Shown: positions 1-8,501, counted from the first letter of the stretch. The stretch: DNA of 64,000 bases from Aurantiacibacter suaedae (GCF_005434915.1 NZ_SKCG01000001.1:496001-560000); one strand, 5' to 3'. The notes: generated by a model from the sequence alone, not told the origin. Numbers and translations: made by a program.

Positions 1-706
1 GGAACTCGCCCACGAGGGCACGCTGCATCTCGACGAGATTGCCGACATGCCCGGAAGCTCGCAGGCGCGAATCTTACGGGTACTGACCGACCAGAGCTTC
101 GTGCGCGTGGGCGGCAACCGGCAGATCGGTGTTGACGTCCGCGTCGTTTCATCGACCGCGCGCGACCTTGAAACCGAGATTTCCGAGAACCGCTTTCGCG
201 AGGATCTTTTCTATCGCCTCAACGTGGTGCCGATTGCGATCCCGGCGCTCTCCGAACGGCGGGAGGACATTCCCGCGCTCGCCGATCACTTCTTCACCCG
301 CTATGCGCGCGAACAGGGCCTTCAGCCCGGCTCCATCGAGGATGAGGCCAATGCCGCGCTGCAGGCCTATGACTGGCCAGGCAACGTGCGCCAGCTGCGC
401 AATGTGATCGAGCGCACAGTGATACTCGCCCCGCGCGAAAAGTTCTCGACCATCAGCGCCGACATGCTGCCGCCCGAAGTCACCGGCTCTACGGGCGAGG
501 GCGGGGGCGGGATTGCCGCCTTGATGGGCGTTCCGCTGCGGGAGGCGCGCGAAAGCTTCGAGCGCGAATACCTGCGCATCCAAATCCGGAGATTCTCGGG
601 AAATATTTCGCGCACCGCGAGTTTCATCGGGATGGAGCGCTCAGCGCTGCATCGTAAATTGAAGTTGCTCGGAATGACCGAGCGCGACGGAAACGGGGCA
701 GAGTAA
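1..706 (+). CDS. ntrX: NtrX-type sigma-54 response regulator, C-terminal part
   Basis: The gene enters from the left edge and is open from base 2, giving 234 visible codons without a start. The visible part holds the second half of a sigma-54-interacting AAA+ domain: a Walker-B-like HLDEIADMP near residue 10, the RVLTDQSFVRVGG segment, FREDLFYRLNVVPI, and WPGNVRQLRNVIER near residue 123. A Fis-type helix-turn-helix ends the protein (RTASFIGMERSALHRKLK). That C-terminus is typical of NtrX, the partner of the sensor kinase NtrY in alphaproteobacterial nitrogen and redox control, rather than NtrC. The receiver domain lies outside the window. The next gene is hfq, the usual order in this class. 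Confidence 0.93.
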   Translation, partial: ELAHEGTLHLDEIADMPGSSQARILRVLTDQSFVRVGGNRQIGVDVRVVSSTARDLETEISENRFREDLFYRLNVVPIAIPALSERREDIPALADHFFTRYAREQGLQPGSIEDEANAALQAYDWPGNVRQLRNVIERTVILAPREKFSTISADMLPPEVTGSTGEGGGGIAALMGVPLREARESFEREYLRIQIRRFSGNISRTASFIGMERSALHRKLKLLGMTERDGNGAE

Positions 707-722
707 TCACAAAGTTTGTTGC

Positions 723-732
723 AACCGCGGTT
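723..732. repeat. Short palindrome AACCGCGGTT upstream of hfq
   Basis: A perfect 10-bp palindrome lies in the 156-bp gap between ntrX and hfq, about 130 bp before the hfq start. No clear -35/-10 pair is visible in the gap. It could be chance or an operator half-site. Confidence 0.25.
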
Positions 733-862
733 TCAATGCTGCATTTGCGAACACAAGTTACCGGTGCGACCATATAGAGAAATGTGGTCTCACCAGAATG
801 TATCTGGAACGGCCTGCCGCCTAACCAGTTGCCAAAACCATAAAGACGATGGAGTCATAAGA

Positions 863-1447
863 ATGACCAAGGGCACACTTTCCGCACGCGTCCGCAAGGA
901 TCCGGTACCTGAACCGAAGGTGGAAAAGCCTGCTCGCACAGCCACACCTGCGCCTGCCAAGGGCAACGGTAACGGCAACTTGCAGGACCAGTTCCTAAAC
1001 CACCTGCGTCGCGAGAAAATGCCGGTGACCATGTTTCTGGTCAAAGGTGTGAAGTTGCAGGGCATCGTCACGTGGTTCGACAATTTCTCTATTCTGCTGC
1101 GCCGCGATGGCCAGTCGCAGCTTGTTTACAAGCACGCGATTTCGACAATCATGCCGGGCGACCCGGTCGATGCCGAGCAATTCTCTAGCGCCGAGGGCAA
1201 CCGCAAGCAGCGTCTGTTGCAGGACGTGTTCCTCACCCGCGTGCGTGAAGCGGGCGTTCAGGTCACCATGTTCCTCGTTAACGGTGTGATGCTTCAGGGC
1301 CGTATCGCATCATTCGATCTGTTTTGCATGATGCTCGAGCGTGAAGGCTATGTACAGCTGGCTTACAAGCATGCAGTTTCCACCATTCAACCCGCGAGCC
1401 CGGTCGATCTGTCCGGTGACTTCGACGACGATGGTGACGAGGACTAG
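863..1447 (+). CDS. hfq: Hfq with two tandem Sm-like domains
   Basis: RNA chaperone that pairs small RNAs with mRNAs; 194 aa, about twice the usual Hfq length. The ATG at 863 is preceded by GGAG at 851-854; the open frame continues upstream but the N-terminal extension has no family resemblance. After a Pro/Lys/Gly-rich leader (1-38), Sm domain 1 spans about 40-98 and domain 2 about 119-177; both carry the YKHA(I/V)STI Sm2 motif. Domain 1 keeps the E. coli-like proximal and rim residues (Q41, F75, K90, H91, LRREK), with N74 for Gln41. Domain 2 has Leu (L153) at that place, a weaker rim (TRVREA), Met for Lys31, and a strongly acidic tail (DFDDDGDED). The two halves are therefore not equivalent. 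hflX follows in the same frame. Confidence 0.96.
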   Translation: MTKGTLSARVRKDPVPEPKVEKPARTATPAPAKGNGNGNLQDQFLNHLRREKMPVTMFLVKGVKLQGIVTWFDNFSILLRRDGQSQLVYKHAISTIMPGDPVDAEQFSSAEGNRKQRLLQDVFLTRVREAGVQVTMFLVNGVMLQGRIASFDLFCMMLEREGYVQLAYKHAVSTIQPASPVDLSGDFDDDGDED

Positions 1448-1456
1448 GTAGAGCCC

Positions 1457-2785
1457 ATTTTCGAAAACGATGAGATTGCTGGCGAGGTCACCCGTGGTGC
1501 ACGGGCCCTTGTCGTATGCCCCGACATCCGGCGCGACCGCTCTGGCGCTGATCCTGAAGCGCGTCTGGAAGAAGCCAAAGGCTTGGCGTTGGCGATCGGG
1601 CTGGTGGTTGCCGATGCGGCCATCATCCCTATCCGCGAGATTCGCCCGAACACGCTGTTCGGCGAAGGCCAGGTACAGCGCATCGCAACCGATTGCGAGC
1701 TGTACGAAGCGGATCTTGTCGTCGTCGATGGCGCGCTGACGCCAATCCAGCAGCGCAATCTTGAGGAAAAGCTTAAGCACAAGGTAATCGACCGCACCGG
1801 GCTAATCCTCGAAATCTTCGGCGAACGCGCGGCGACGGCCGAAGGGCGGTTGCAAGTCGAACTCGCGCACCTCGATTACCAGCAGAGCCGCTTGGTGCGC
1901 AGCTGGACTCACCTCGAACGCCAACGCGGCGGTTTCGGCTTCCTCGGCGGCCCTGGCGAAACGCAGATCGAGGCTGACCGCCGCATGATCCGCGATCGCA
2001 TGGCCAAACTGCGTCGCGAGCTCGAACAGGTCCGCAAGACACGCGAACTGCATCGCAAGCGCCGGGGCAGGGCTCCGTGGCCGGTGGTGGCCCTGGTCGG
2101 CTACACCAATGCTGGCAAATCGACACTGTTCAATCGGCTGACCGGCGCAGGCGTGATGGCCGAGGACATGTTGTTCGCCACGCTTGATCCAACCATGCGC
2201 GCGATCGGCTTACCGGGGGTGGAAAAGGCGATCCTGTCCGACACCGTGGGCTTCATCTCCGATCTGCCGACCCAGCTGGTCGCGGCCTTCCGCGCGACGC
2301 TCGAAGAAGTGACGGCTGCCGATATCGTGCTCCATGTGCGCGATATGGCCAATCCCGACAGTGCCGCGCAGAAGCGGCACGTCCTAGACGTGCTGACCGA
2401 ACTCGACGTCATCGACGGGGAGGGGGGCGAAAGCGACATGCCCATCGTCGAGGTATGGAACAAATGGGATCTGATCGACGAAGAACGGCGGTCGGAACTC
2501 GAAGCCCTTGCAGCAAACGATAAGAACATCCTGCCAATTTCGGCGATCACCGGGCAGGGCGTCGATGACCTCCTCACACACCTAGGCCAGGTTCTCACCG
2601 AAGGTGCGCGTCTTCATGAACTAGCGCTGCCGGCTTCTGACGGTCAGCGAATCGCCTGGCTCCATGCCCATGGCGAGGTGCTGGAAGATGCGGACGGCGG
2701 CGAGAGTGCAGATGGACCAATGCGGAGAGTCCGCGTTCGGTTGACCGAGAAAGAATTCGGCCGGTTCGAAGCACTTACGGACTAA
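1457..2785 (+). CDS. hflX: GTPase HflX, start codon uncertain (ATT proposed)
   Basis: Ribosome-associated GTPase that splits stalled or stressed ribosomes. Motifs: conserved N-terminal domain beginning around GARALVVCPD, the GGFGFLGGPGETQIE linker, G1 GYTNAGKST, G3 DTVGF and G4 NKWD. The reading frame opens directly after the hfq TAG (1445-1447) and shows family-like sequence from about codon 1493, yet there is no ATG, GTG or TTG until TTG 1583, which lies inside the N-terminal domain. ATT at 1457 would give 442 aa, the normal family length, with an AGG at 1446-1448; CTG 1565 and TTG 1583 give truncated proteins. The product is clear; the start is not. Its stop overlaps the stop of mazG by 4 bp. 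Confidence 0.93.
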   Translation: MFENDEIAGEVTRGARALVVCPDIRRDRSGADPEARLEEAKGLALAIGLVVADAAIIPIREIRPNTLFGEGQVQRIATDCELYEADLVVVDGALTPIQQRNLEEKLKHKVIDRTGLILEIFGERAATAEGRLQVELAHLDYQQSRLVRSWTHLERQRGGFGFLGGPGETQIEADRRMIRDRMAKLRRELEQVRKTRELHRKRRGRAPWPVVALVGYTNAGKSTLFNRLTGAGVMAEDMLFATLDPTMRAIGLPGVEKAILSDTVGFISDLPTQLVAAFRATLEEVTAADIVLHVRDMANPDSAAQKRHVLDVLTELDVIDGEGGESDMPIVEVWNKWDLIDEERRSELEALAANDKNILPISAITGQGVDDLLTHLGQVLTEGARLHELALPASDGQRIAWLHAHGEVLEDADGGESADGPMRRVRVRLTEKEFGRFEALTD

Positions 2786-3564
2786 TCCTTAGACTTCATG
2801 TTAAGCTCTGCTCGCTTGGCGCGCTGCCAGTATTCCTCCTGCTCATCGAGCGGAAGGGCGGCAAAGTCGGCTCCTTCGGCGGCAGACATTGCTTCCATAG
2901 CGAGAAAGCGCCGCTCGAACTTGGCGTTGGTGGCTTTAAGCGCCTGTTCGGCATCGACGCCATAACGCCGCACGATATTTACCGCCGCAAATAGCACGTC
3001 GCCCGCTTCAAGCAGACGTTCGTCCTCTGTTTCGGCAGCGTCGAGTTCGTCCAGTTCCTCGGCGAGCTTTTCCTTCGGACCGCTAACGTCGGGCCATTCA
3101 AATCCGACACGGGCTGCGCGCTTCTGCAACTTCTCGGCCCGCATTAAAGCCGGCAGCGCGCGTGCTACGCCGTCGAGCGCGCTAGTTGCGCCTTCGGACT
3201 GGCGCTCGGCGGCCTTGATGTCTTCCCAACGCGTGTTGTCCATTGCGCCGCCTTCGTCGCCGAAGATGTGCGGGTGGCGCGCTTCCATCTTGTCGGAAAT
3301 GGCGCGGGCGACATCATCGAAGGCGAAGTGACCGGCTTCCTCGGCCATGCGCGCGTGGAACACGACCTGGAACAGCAAGTCGCCAAGTTCGCTGCGCAAA
3401 TCGACCATGCTCTGCCGCTCGATGGCGTCGGCGACCTCGTAGGCTTCCTCAATCGTATACGGTGCGATCGTGGCAAAGGTCTGGACCTTGTCCCAGTCGC
3501 AGCCGCGCTCGGGGTCGCGCAAGGTGGCCATGATCGTGAGGAGGCGGGTGAGTTGCTCTGACAC
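2782..3564 (-). CDS. mazG: Nucleoside triphosphate pyrophosphohydrolase MazG
   Basis: Hydrolyses (d)NTPs to monophosphates and pyrophosphate; also linked to lowering (p)ppGpp in enterics. The 260-aa protein has the two-repeat MazG layout: an N-terminal domain with the metal-binding helix LRSELGDLLFQVVFH around residues 55-70 and a second domain with EKLAEELDELDAAE and a GDVLFAAVNIVRR helix around 165-200. It starts with GTG at 3564. It is the last gene in the minus-strand direction and converges on hflX. Confidence 0.95.
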   Translation of the reverse strand: MSEQLTRLLTIMATLRDPERGCDWDKVQTFATIAPYTIEEAYEVADAIERQSMVDLRSELGDLLFQVVFHARMAEEAGHFAFDDVARAISDKMEARHPHIFGDEGGAMDNTRWEDIKAAERQSEGATSALDGVARALPALMRAEKLQKRAARVGFEWPDVSGPKEKLAEELDELDAAETEDERLLEAGDVLFAAVNIVRRYGVDAEQALKATNAKFERRFLAMEAMSAAEGADFAALPLDEQEEYWQRAKRAELNMKSKD

Positions 3565-3593
3565 GGGCCCTCTTCCTGATTAACTAGAAACTG

Positions 3594-3607
3594 ATAATAT
3601 ATATTAT
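3594..3607. repeat. AT-only 14-bp perfect palindrome upstream of mazG
   Basis: The sequence ATAATATATATTAT is a perfect inverted repeat 30-43 bp upstream of the mazG GTG, in the 77-bp gap between mazG and the small membrane-protein gene. All-AT sequence stands out in this GC-rich DNA. It lies where a mazG promoter -10 region or an operator would be expected; which of the two is not decidable here. Confidence 0.6.
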
Positions 3608-3641
3608 GTTAAATAACCGCTGGTCTTAGCGCGGCAGGAGC

Positions 3642-3809
3642 TTAGCTAATGGCTCCGAAAATCAGGGCCGCAATGCCGAAGATCACCAGCCACACCAAAG
3701 CCATCGCCAGCGTCTTCCCGCGGCTGACGCGCCAGTTGCGGTATCCCGTCACCACCAGCGCCAGCCAACCGACAAGCACAACGATCTGAAGAACGCTTCC
3801 TTCGCTCAT
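3642..3809 (-). CDS. Small membrane protein, 55 aa, unknown function
   Basis: A 55-residue protein with two predicted membrane helices (about residues 8-23 and 36-53) separated by a basic stretch, RNWRVSRGK. Its ATG overlaps the stop of the upstream metallo-hydrolase gene as ATGA (3806-3809), the same coupling used by the neighbouring genes, which supports it being translated. I do not recognise a family. Confidence 0.72.
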   Translation of the reverse strand: MSEGSVLQIVVLVGWLALVVTGYRNWRVSRGKTLAMALVWLVIFGIAALIFGAIS

Positions 3810-4573
3810 GCCAGCAGCTCGAGCCCATCGTAACCGACCAGCACACCGGCCGGAACTTCGGCGCACAGGCTCTGATAATCCATGCTGAAATCGAGATGCG
3901 TCAGGACCGTCTTGCCAGCGCCAATGCGTTTGCCGAAGTCCAGCGCCATATCGAGATGGCAATGCGTGGGATGCGGCGCGCGGCGCAAGCAATCGCATAC
4001 GAGGATGTCTACGCCCGCAAACAGCGAAAGCATTTTATCCGTAATTTCACTGAAGTCCGTCGTGTAAGCGATTGATTTTCCGTCCGCGTCGAAGCGATAT
4101 CCGGTACTCATCGTGGGTCCATGCGGCATTTCCACCGAGCCAACCTTGAATCCGGCATGGATGCGCAGTGTGTCGAGCGTGTTCAACTCGACGATGGTTG
4201 GATAGCCGTGCTGCCCTGCGAACACATAGTCGAACCTCCGGCGCAGCCTGCGCGCACATTCCTGGGATGCGAAACCCGGAATAGCCGCCGCGCGGCCATA
4301 TCTAAGCGGCCGCAGATCATCGATGCCGTGGCAGTGATCGGCATGATCGTGGGTCCAGAACACGCCGTCGAGCCGATCAATCCCATTGGCGAGCAACTGC
4401 TGGCGCAGATCGGTCGAGGTGTCGACGAGAAGGCGGTTGCCCTCCTCGCTCTCGACCACGATGGACACGCGGGTGCGGCGGTTTTTTGGTTCGCCCGGGT
4501 CGCACTCGCCCCAATTGTTGCCCACGCGCGGGACGCCGGTCGACGTACCAGAACCCAGCATCACCAATTTCAT
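3806..4573 (-). CDS. MBL-fold metallo-hydrolase, PhnP-like
   Basis: Metallo-beta-lactamase-fold hydrolase of 255 aa. The N-terminus MLGSGTSTGVPR and the metal-binding motif THDHADHCHGIDD (near residue 95) match the group containing PhnP-type cyclic phosphodiesterases and RNase Z relatives. Later ligands are seen in MPHGPTMS, the TDFSEI segment and LTHLDFSMDY. The ATG at 4573 overlaps the tatD stop (ATGA), and the stop overlaps the next gene. The substrate is not shown by sequence. The position between tatD and mazG is common in alphaproteobacteria. Confidence 0.9.
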   Translation of the reverse strand: MKLVMLGSGTSTGVPRVGNNWGECDPGEPKNRRTRVSIVVESEEGNRLLVDTSTDLRQQLLANGIDRLDGVFWTHDHADHCHGIDDLRPLRYGRAAAIPGFASQECARRLRRRFDYVFAGQHGYPTIVELNTLDTLRIHAGFKVGSVEMPHGPTMSTGYRFDADGKSIAYTTDFSEITDKMLSLFAGVDILVCDCLRRAPHPTHCHLDMALDFGKRIGAGKTVLTHLDFSMDYQSLCAEVPAGVLVGYDGLELLA

Positions 4574-5364
4574 GGCGCGGCCTTAGAGAACAGGCGGAAA
4601 AAGTTGGCGCTCGTGCTCGCGGCGAGGTCGGAAACATCTTCGCCGCGCAGATCGGCCACAAATTGCGCGGTGTTGCGAACGAAGCCGGGCTCGCACGGTT
4701 TGCCGCGATGCGGGACCGGCGCGAGGAACGGGCTGTCGGTCTCCACCAAAAGCCGTTCTTCTGGAACTTCTTTCACGAATTCCTGTAGCTCTCTGGCATT
4801 CTTGAACGTCACGATGCCCGAGATCGAGATGGTCAGGCCGAGCTCCAAAACCTTGCGGCCAAATTCGGGCGAGGCGGTGAAGCAGTGGATCAGCGCGGGG
4901 AAGGCCCCCTGCCCCATTTCCTCGATCAGGATCGCGGCGGTGTCGTCATCGGCATCGCGGGTGTGGATCACCAACGGCAGGCCGGTCTCACGCGCGACGC
5001 CGATGTGCATCCGGAACAGCGCCTGCTGCACCTCGCGATCCGATTTGTCGTAATAGTAGTCGAGCCCGCTTTCGCCGATCCCGATCACACGCGGATGGCG
5101 GGTCGCTTCAAGCAGAACCTCACGGCCAAGATCGGCATGTTGGTCGGCCTCGTGCGGGTGGATGCCAACCGTGGCCCAGACATCTGGCTCGCGTTCGGCG
5201 GTCCCGACAACGTCCTGCCACTCGCTCTGGCGAGTGGAGATATTCAGGAAACCAGCAATACCCGCCGCACGGGCGCGGCTCAACACCGCATCCTGTTGTT
5301 CGACCAAGCCCTTGTAATTCAGATGACAATGGCTGTCGATCAAAGCGGCGGCGGCAGTGCTCAC
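4570..5364 (-). CDS. TatD family metal-dependent hydrolase (DNase)
   Basis: 264 aa with the TIM-barrel amidohydrolase-like TatD signature: the first metal site is IDSHCHLNY at residues 9-17, then GIGESGLDYYYD, HTRDADDDT, ALIHCFTAS and VETDSPFLAP. TatD proteins are Mg-dependent nucleases; the exact substrate in this organism is unknown. It starts with GTG at 5364, overlapping the metG stop as GTGA, and overlaps the MBL gene at its end, so it belongs to the same co-translated series. Confidence 0.94.
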   Translation of the reverse strand: MSTAAAALIDSHCHLNYKGLVEQQDAVLSRARAAGIAGFLNISTRQSEWQDVVGTAEREPDVWATVGIHPHEADQHADLGREVLLEATRHPRVIGIGESGLDYYYDKSDREVQQALFRMHIGVARETGLPLVIHTRDADDDTAAILIEEMGQGAFPALIHCFTASPEFGRKVLELGLTISISGIVTFKNARELQEFVKEVPEERLLVETDSPFLAPVPHRGKPCEPGFVRNTAQFVADLRGEDVSDLAASTSANFFRLFSKAAP

Positions 5365-6929
5365 GCTTCTGCGTCCTCGGCTTGCGGCATGTCGAGGCGT
5401 GGGAATTGCCCCTCGGGCTTGGTAAGGCGAAATTCACTGCCAGCCAGCGGCGCATACCAATCGGAACCGATGGCGGCAAAGGTACGCAGATCCTCGCCCA
5501 CCCCCATCGCATCGAGCAAGCGGCCCATCGAGCCTGGCATGACCGGCACCACTGCGACCGCCAATTGCGCGATGCACTGGTAGAGCACGGCCAATACGGT
5601 CTCCATCCGGGCGAAGTCGGTCTTCTTCAACGCCCACGGTGCCTCGGCGTCGATATAGGCGTTGCAGGCAAAGACCGCGCCCATCCAGGCCTCAAGCGCC
5701 TGTGAGAAGGCAAGGTCGGTGTAGTGCGCGGGCATCTCCTCGCCCACCACTCGCGCAACTAGGGCGAGCAATGCCTCGTCCGCCTCGCTAAGGCCGTTGA
5801 CCGGCGGCAACGCGCCGTCGCAGTTTTTGAACACCTGGCTCAGCGTCCGCTGAGCGAGATTGCCGAAGCTGTTCGCCAGTTCGGAATTGTTGCGGTTTAC
5901 AATCGCTTCGCGCGACCACCCGCCATCCTGTCCGAAGCTGAACTCACGCAGCAGGAAATAGCGCAGCGTATCAACGCCATAGAGGTTCGCCAGCTCACCC
6001 GGATCGGTAACATTGCCAAGCGACTTCGATTCCTTGACCCCGCGGTTGAGCAGGAAGCCATGGGCGAACACCTGTTTGGGCAGTTCGATTCCGGCGCTCA
6101 TCAAGAAGGCGGGCCAGTACACCGTGTGGAAGCGAGTGATGTCCTTGCCAATCAGATGCAGATCGGCAGGCCAGAACTTGGAAAATTCTTCACAATCATC
6201 GGGGTAGCCAACACCGGTGAGATAGTTTGTGAGCGCATCCACCCACACATACATCACGTGCTCGTCCGAGCCGGGCACCTTCACACCCCAGTCGAAACTG
6301 GTGCGGCTCACCGAGAGATCCCGCAAGCCGCCTTCCACAAACCGCATCACCTCGTTGCGGCGGCTTTCCGGGCGGATGAAATCGGGGTTTTCGTTGTAAA
6401 GCGCGAGCAGCTTCTCTCCGTAGGCCGATAGCTTGAAAAACCAGCTCTCCTCTACGGTCCATTCCACCGGTGTGCCCTGCGGTGAGAGCTTTTCCCCGCC
6501 CTCGCCGTCGGTCAGTTCGCTTTCGTCGTAATAGGCTTCGTCACGGACCGAGTACCACCCCTCGTACCGGTCGAGGTAAAGGTCACCATTGGCCTCCATC
6601 GCTTGCCAGATCGCCTGGCTGGCGCGGTGGTGATCGTCTTCCGTCGTGCGGAAGAAGCGATCATACGAGATGTCAAGATCGTCAAACAGGCTACGGAAAT
6701 ACCCGGACATTTCGTCAGCAAGTTCCCGCGGTGTCTGCCCGAGATCACGCGCCTTCTGCGCCATCTTGAGGCCATGCTCGTCGGTGCCGGTCTGGAAGCG
6801 GACCTCGCGCCCCATCTGGCGATGGAAACGCGCCAGCACGTCGGAGGCAATCGTCTCATAGGCGTGGCCGATGTGCGGCTTGCCGTTGGGATAGTGAATC
6901 GCGGTGGTGAGATAGAAGGGATCAGCCAT
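5361..6929 (-). CDS. metG: Methionyl-tRNA synthetase
   Basis: Class I synthetase charging tRNA-Met; 522 aa, the alphaproteobacterial size without the C-terminal tRNA-binding extension. The HIGH motif is HIGH (residues 18-21, KPHIGHAYE) and the substrate pocket contains TGTDEHGLKMAQKA. No zinc-knuckle cysteines are present in the connective region (GWYSVRDEAYYDESEL). The KMSKS loop reads KESKS (bases 6021-6035), an unusual Met-to-Glu change. The ATG at 6929 overlaps the holB end by 8 bp. Confidence 0.96.
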   Translation of the reverse strand: MADPFYLTTAIHYPNGKPHIGHAYETIASDVLARFHRQMGREVRFQTGTDEHGLKMAQKARDLGQTPRELADEMSGYFRSLFDDLDISYDRFFRTTEDDHHRASQAIWQAMEANGDLYLDRYEGWYSVRDEAYYDESELTDGEGGEKLSPQGTPVEWTVEESWFFKLSAYGEKLLALYNENPDFIRPESRRNEVMRFVEGGLRDLSVSRTSFDWGVKVPGSDEHVMYVWVDALTNYLTGVGYPDDCEEFSKFWPADLHLIGKDITRFHTVYWPAFLMSAGIELPKQVFAHGFLLNRGVKESKSLGNVTDPGELANLYGVDTLRYFLLREFSFGQDGGWSREAIVNRNNSELANSFGNLAQRTLSQVFKNCDGALPPVNGLSEADEALLALVARVVGEEMPAHYTDLAFSQALEAWMGAVFACNAYIDAEAPWALKKTDFARMETVLAVLYQCIAQLAVAVVPVMPGSMGRLLDAMGVGEDLRTFAAIGSDWYAPLAGSEFRLTKPEGQFPRLDMPQAEDAEA

Positions 6930-7884
6930 TGGTCGATGCTCTAGAAGCGGCGAACTGGCTGAGCAAGGTGCCGATCTCCATTACCAGCAGGCCTGGGTCG
7001 AAATTGTAGGTCGGAACTTCGCCTGCCAGACGCACAAGCTCGCTGTGCGCTGTCACCAGCGCGGGGATTTCCGTCCGGCTCACATGGTGCATGTGCTCCG
7101 CCACAACCGCGCGCGCCAGTTCGATGGCAGCTTGCTGGCGCTGGCGATCGGGCCGCGCGCCCATCGCGGCGGCGAGCTTGCCGCGCAGCGCGAAGTCTCG
7201 GTCACCCTCGGCGAGGATGCGCTGCATGAGCTGGTGAATGGCGCCAAGGTCGAGCTCGACGAAATCGATCGCCACTCCCGGCGAGCCACCCGCGGCGGCA
7301 ATCGCGGCGGCGCGCATGGCGGCATCGGCCTGCGGAGCCTCGCGGGCGAGTACTGCGTCCATGTCCTCAGGCCCGACCTCAGGAAAGCGCAGCACCCGGC
7401 AGCGCGAGCGGATGGTCGGCAGCAAGCGGCTGAGACGGTGCGCGATCAGCAGGAAGAACGTGCCGACCGGCGGTTCCTCAAGGCTCTTGAGCAGCGCGTT
7501 CGCGGTAGGTGCCTCCATGTCGTCAGCAGGGTCGATGATGACCGCGCGGCGGCTCCCGAGGCTCGGGCGGGTGTTGAGCCGCTGTTGCAGCGCGCGGATC
7601 TGGTCGATCTTGATGTTGCGCGCCAGCTCAAACGGCTTTCCGTCGGCCTTCTTGCGCGCTTCCTTGTCATCCTTCGGCGGATGGGTGACGTAAAGCACGT
7701 CCGGGTGCTCGCCAGCAGGTTGCGGCACGCCCGGTTCGGCCACCAGTTCGCGCGCAGCGGCCAGCGCGAAGGCCGACTTGCCCACTCCGCGCCGTCCAGA
7801 GAGAATCCAACCGTGATGCATCCGGCTGCCTGAGAGCGCGCGGCGCCACTCTGCCCAGGCTTCCTCGTGGCCGATATAACTCAC
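6922..7884 (-). CDS. holB: DNA polymerase III subunit delta prime
   Basis: Clamp-loader subunit delta', 320 aa. The P-loop is GRRGVGKSAFA (residues 31-41), followed by an AAA+ core with IDPADDMEAPTANALLKSLEEPP, and the SRC motif RSRCRVLRF near residue 160. The zinc-finger cysteines of E. coli delta' are not obvious, as in other alphaproteobacteria. It begins with GTG at 7884, overlapping the tmk stop (GTGA). Confidence 0.93.
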   Translation of the reverse strand: MSYIGHEEAWAEWRRALSGSRMHHGWILSGRRGVGKSAFALAAARELVAEPGVPQPAGEHPDVLYVTHPPKDDKEARKKADGKPFELARNIKIDQIRALQQRLNTRPSLGSRRAVIIDPADDMEAPTANALLKSLEEPPVGTFFLLIAHRLSRLLPTIRSRCRVLRFPEVGPEDMDAVLAREAPQADAAMRAAAIAAAGGSPGVAIDFVELDLGAIHQLMQRILAEGDRDFALRGKLAAAMGARPDRQRQQAAIELARAVVAEHMHHVSRTEIPALVTAHSELVRLAGEVPTYNFDPGLLVMEIGTLLSQFAASRASTNG

Positions 7885-8501
7885 GCTAGCCTCTCGACCA
7901 CGGTCATAATCCGCGTGTGGACTTCCTCGGGCGTACCGGTGGCTGCAATCACGCGGAAGCGCTCGGGTTCCATCGAAGCCAGCGCGGCGAAGCGACTCGC
8001 AACCGCACGGTGATAGTCAGCCGGGCGACCGCCGATCCGGTCGCTGCTATCACCATCGCGCGCCGCAAGGCGTTCGGCGACCTGCTCGGGTGCGGCGCTC
8101 AGCAGCAAGGTGAGGTCTGGCAGAAGGCCGCGTGAACCAACGGCGTGGAGGGTGCAGATTTCCGTGTCGGTCATACCCCCTTCGCCACCCTGATAGGCGC
8201 GGGTGGAATCGAGAAAACGGTCGCACACCACCCACCGGCCCGCAGCCAGTGCCGGCTCGATGGCTTGCGATACGTGGTCGGCGCGGGCTGCGGCGAACAG
8301 CAAGGTCTCGCTGGCCGGGCTGAAGTGCTGCGCCGGGTCAAGCAGCAACGCGCGGATGGCTTCGGCGCCGGGCGTGCCACCGGGCTCGCGGGTAAGCAGC
8401 GGGTTGTGTCCGGCCGCCTGCAGCGCTTCGGCGAGCATACGTGCCTGCGTCGATTTTCCGACGCCCTCCCCGCCCTCAAGCGTGATGAACCGGCCGCGCA
8501 T
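7881..8501 (-). CDS. tmk: Thymidylate kinase
   Basis: Phosphorylates dTMP to dTDP. P-loop EGGEGVGKST at residues 9-18, TREPGGTPGAE (substrate-binding), DRFLDSTRAYQGG (DRY-type motif) and a lid region ERLAARDGDSSDRI. I chose the ATG at 8501 (206 aa), which shares its A with the dacA stop (TGATG); an upstream in-frame GTG at 8513 would add four residues. tmk-holB adjacency is standard. Confidence 0.95.
   Translation of the reverse strand: MRGRFITLEGGEGVGKSTQARMLAEALQAAGHNPLLTREPGGTPGAEAIRALLLDPAQHFSPASETLLFAAARADHVSQAIEPALAAGRWVVCDRFLDSTRAYQGGEGGMTDTEICTLHAVGSRGLLPDLTLLLSAAPEQVAERLAARDGDSSDRIGGRPADYHRAVASRFAALASMEPERFRVIAATGTPEEVHTRIMTVVERLA

Noticed and set aside
1470-1739. ATG-started frame over the hflX N-terminus as its true beginning
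   Set aside because: It is in a different frame from HflX and has no family sequence; it does not solve the start problem.
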